From Chloroflexota bacterium (GTDB lineage Bacteria > Chloroflexota > Limnocylindria > Limnocylindrales > CSP1-4): a stretch of DNA of 6,387 bases. The stretch lies in the NCBI GenBank assembly GCA_005880805.1, contig VBFZ01000161.1, positions 1-6,387 of the forward strand. The letters are read 5' to 3'. The notes below the pieces were generated by a model, which saw only the letters and a program-made list of their open reading frames with translations, made no database searches and was not told where the DNA came from. Each line of letters opens with the position of its first letter. Positions within the stretch are counted from its first letter, which is position 1. The translations under genes and the position numbers were made by a program. This document shows positions 6,002 to 6,387 of the stretch, piece after piece.

Positions 6002-6045
6002 TCGAGGCCCGGGCGGACATCGACAGGGGCGCATCTACTCCTTGA
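5893..6045 (+). pseudogene. Out-of-frame C-terminal remnant of the dehydrogenase
   Basis: Reading from 5893 in the frame one base back gives D-Q-L-G-S-P-T-P-L-L, then VRQLYEAASRSGLGELDSAAVCRLIEA, with a stop at 6043-6045. This matches the normal end of 3-hydroxyisobutyrate dehydrogenases (LG.P.PL....ELY..A...G.GD.D.sA....L). In intact relatives about ten residues separate 'LKD' from 'LG.P'; here only one does, so roughly nine codons plus one base seem to be missing. Codons in this frame are mostly GC-ending, as in real genes nearby. The presumed ancestral stop would overlap the convergent permease gene by 11 bp. Confidence 0.72.
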
Positions 6046-6387
6046 TGCCCGAGGCGGCGACCCCCCGCACGAAGTAGCGCTGGAACAGGAAATAGAAGAC
6101 TGCCAGTGGGATTGAGGCGAGCGTCGTGAGCGCCATGATGTGGGGGAAGTTGGACAGTTCAGCCTGCTGGAACGTTCGGATGCCGAGCGGGATGGTTCGC
6201 ATCGCGTCGGACTGAATCACGAGGAACGGCCACGTGAAGTCATCCCACGTTTCCCGGAACGCGAACACCCCCACGGTGATGATCGCCGGCCAGGAGAGCG
6301 GCATCGCGATCGTGAAGAAGACGCGCAAGTGGCTAGCCCCATCGATGCGCGCCGCTTCGATGAGCGAGTCCGGGAGCGAACGGAACC
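6035..6387 (-). CDS. Carbohydrate ABC transporter permease, MalG/UgpE type, C-terminal part
   Basis: The last 116 residues of a second MalG-like permease; the 5' part lies beyond the right edge. The frame is open to the end of the window, so the apparent TTG start at 6328 is not a real start. The EAA loop is complete here: L-I-E-A-A-R-I-D-G-A-S, encoded near 6365-6335. Two membrane segments follow (about SWPAIITVGVFAF and IMALTTLASIPLAVFYFLF), with the usual ending R-Y-F-V-R-G-V-A-A-S-G-I-K-E. It is about 59% identical (67 of 114 by eye) to the permease ending at 1919. It probably belongs to a second importer operon running leftward into this region and ending against the dehydrogenase gene. 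The substrate is unknown. Confidence 0.92.
   Translation of the reverse strand, partial: FRSLPDSLIEAARIDGASHLRVFFTIAMPLSWPAIITVGVFAFRETWDDFTWPFLVIQSDAMRTIPLGIRTFQQAELSNFPHIMALTTLASIPLAVFYFLFQRYFVRGVAASGIKE

Noticed and set aside
5087..6034. 315-codon minus-strand open frame opposite the dehydrogenase
   Set aside because: It is a shadow of the plus-strand gene: low-complexity Arg/Ser/Pro-rich, no motif, while the plus strand shows a clear Rossmann fold and catalytic Lys.
1..6387. CRISPR array, tRNA/rRNA genes, insertion sequence or prophage
   Set aside because: No regularly spaced repeats, cloverleaf sequence, transposase or terminal inverted repeats were found by reading both strands.

Overview
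The window is GC-rich bacterial DNA with strongly GC-ending codons, several GTG starts and short intergenic gaps. It reads like an uncultured high-GC soil or aquatic bacterium. Chloroflexota or Actinomycetota are my guess from gene style only, because there is no rRNA or marker gene to decide it. No tRNA, rRNA, CRISPR array, insertion sequence or phage gene is visible.

Left block (1-1919, + strand): the last 48 codons of an amidohydrolase (ACMSD-like, PF04909 type) are followed after 25 bp by two carbohydrate-type ABC importer permeases, one MalF/UgpA-like (173-1072) and one MalG/UgpE-like (1065-1919). Their reading frames overlap by 8 bp. No solute-binding protein or ATPase is in view. A GC-rich hairpin (1937-1952) follows the second permease.

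Middle block (1920-3524): two tandem-Dabb-domain proteins, about half identical to each other, face one another (+ 2004-2717 and - 2733-3425) with 15 bp between their stops. Each protein is an internal duplication of a dimeric alpha/beta-barrel unit. Short palindromes lie upstream of both, and the octamer TGCACAGT occurs ahead of the first Dabb gene and again in the divergent region ahead of the dikinase-like gene.

Right block (3525-6045, + strand): a 542-residue protein has a PEP-synthase/PPDK-type ATP-grasp region, a helical middle and a C-terminal swivelling phospho-histidine domain. It has no PEP/pyruvate TIM barrel, so its layout resembles a small rifampin-phosphotransferase-type dikinase. 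Its ATP-grasp region is divergent and lacks the usual Q-x-R arginine. It overlaps a 3-hydroxyisobutyrate dehydrogenase/6-phosphogluconate dehydrogenase-type oxidoreductase, whose C-terminal part appears frameshifted with a small deletion near 5893. At the right edge, running toward it, is the C-terminal part of a second MalG-like permease (minus strand), about 59% identical to the one at 1065-1919.

As a whole this looks like a catabolic and uptake island: two sugar-type importers in opposite orientation bracket an amidohydrolase, two Dabb proteins, a dikinase-like enzyme and a beta-hydroxyacid dehydrogenase. The substrate cannot be read from the sequence. The items most worth following up are the Dabb pair and the small, atypical dikinase-like protein coupled to a dehydrogenase.
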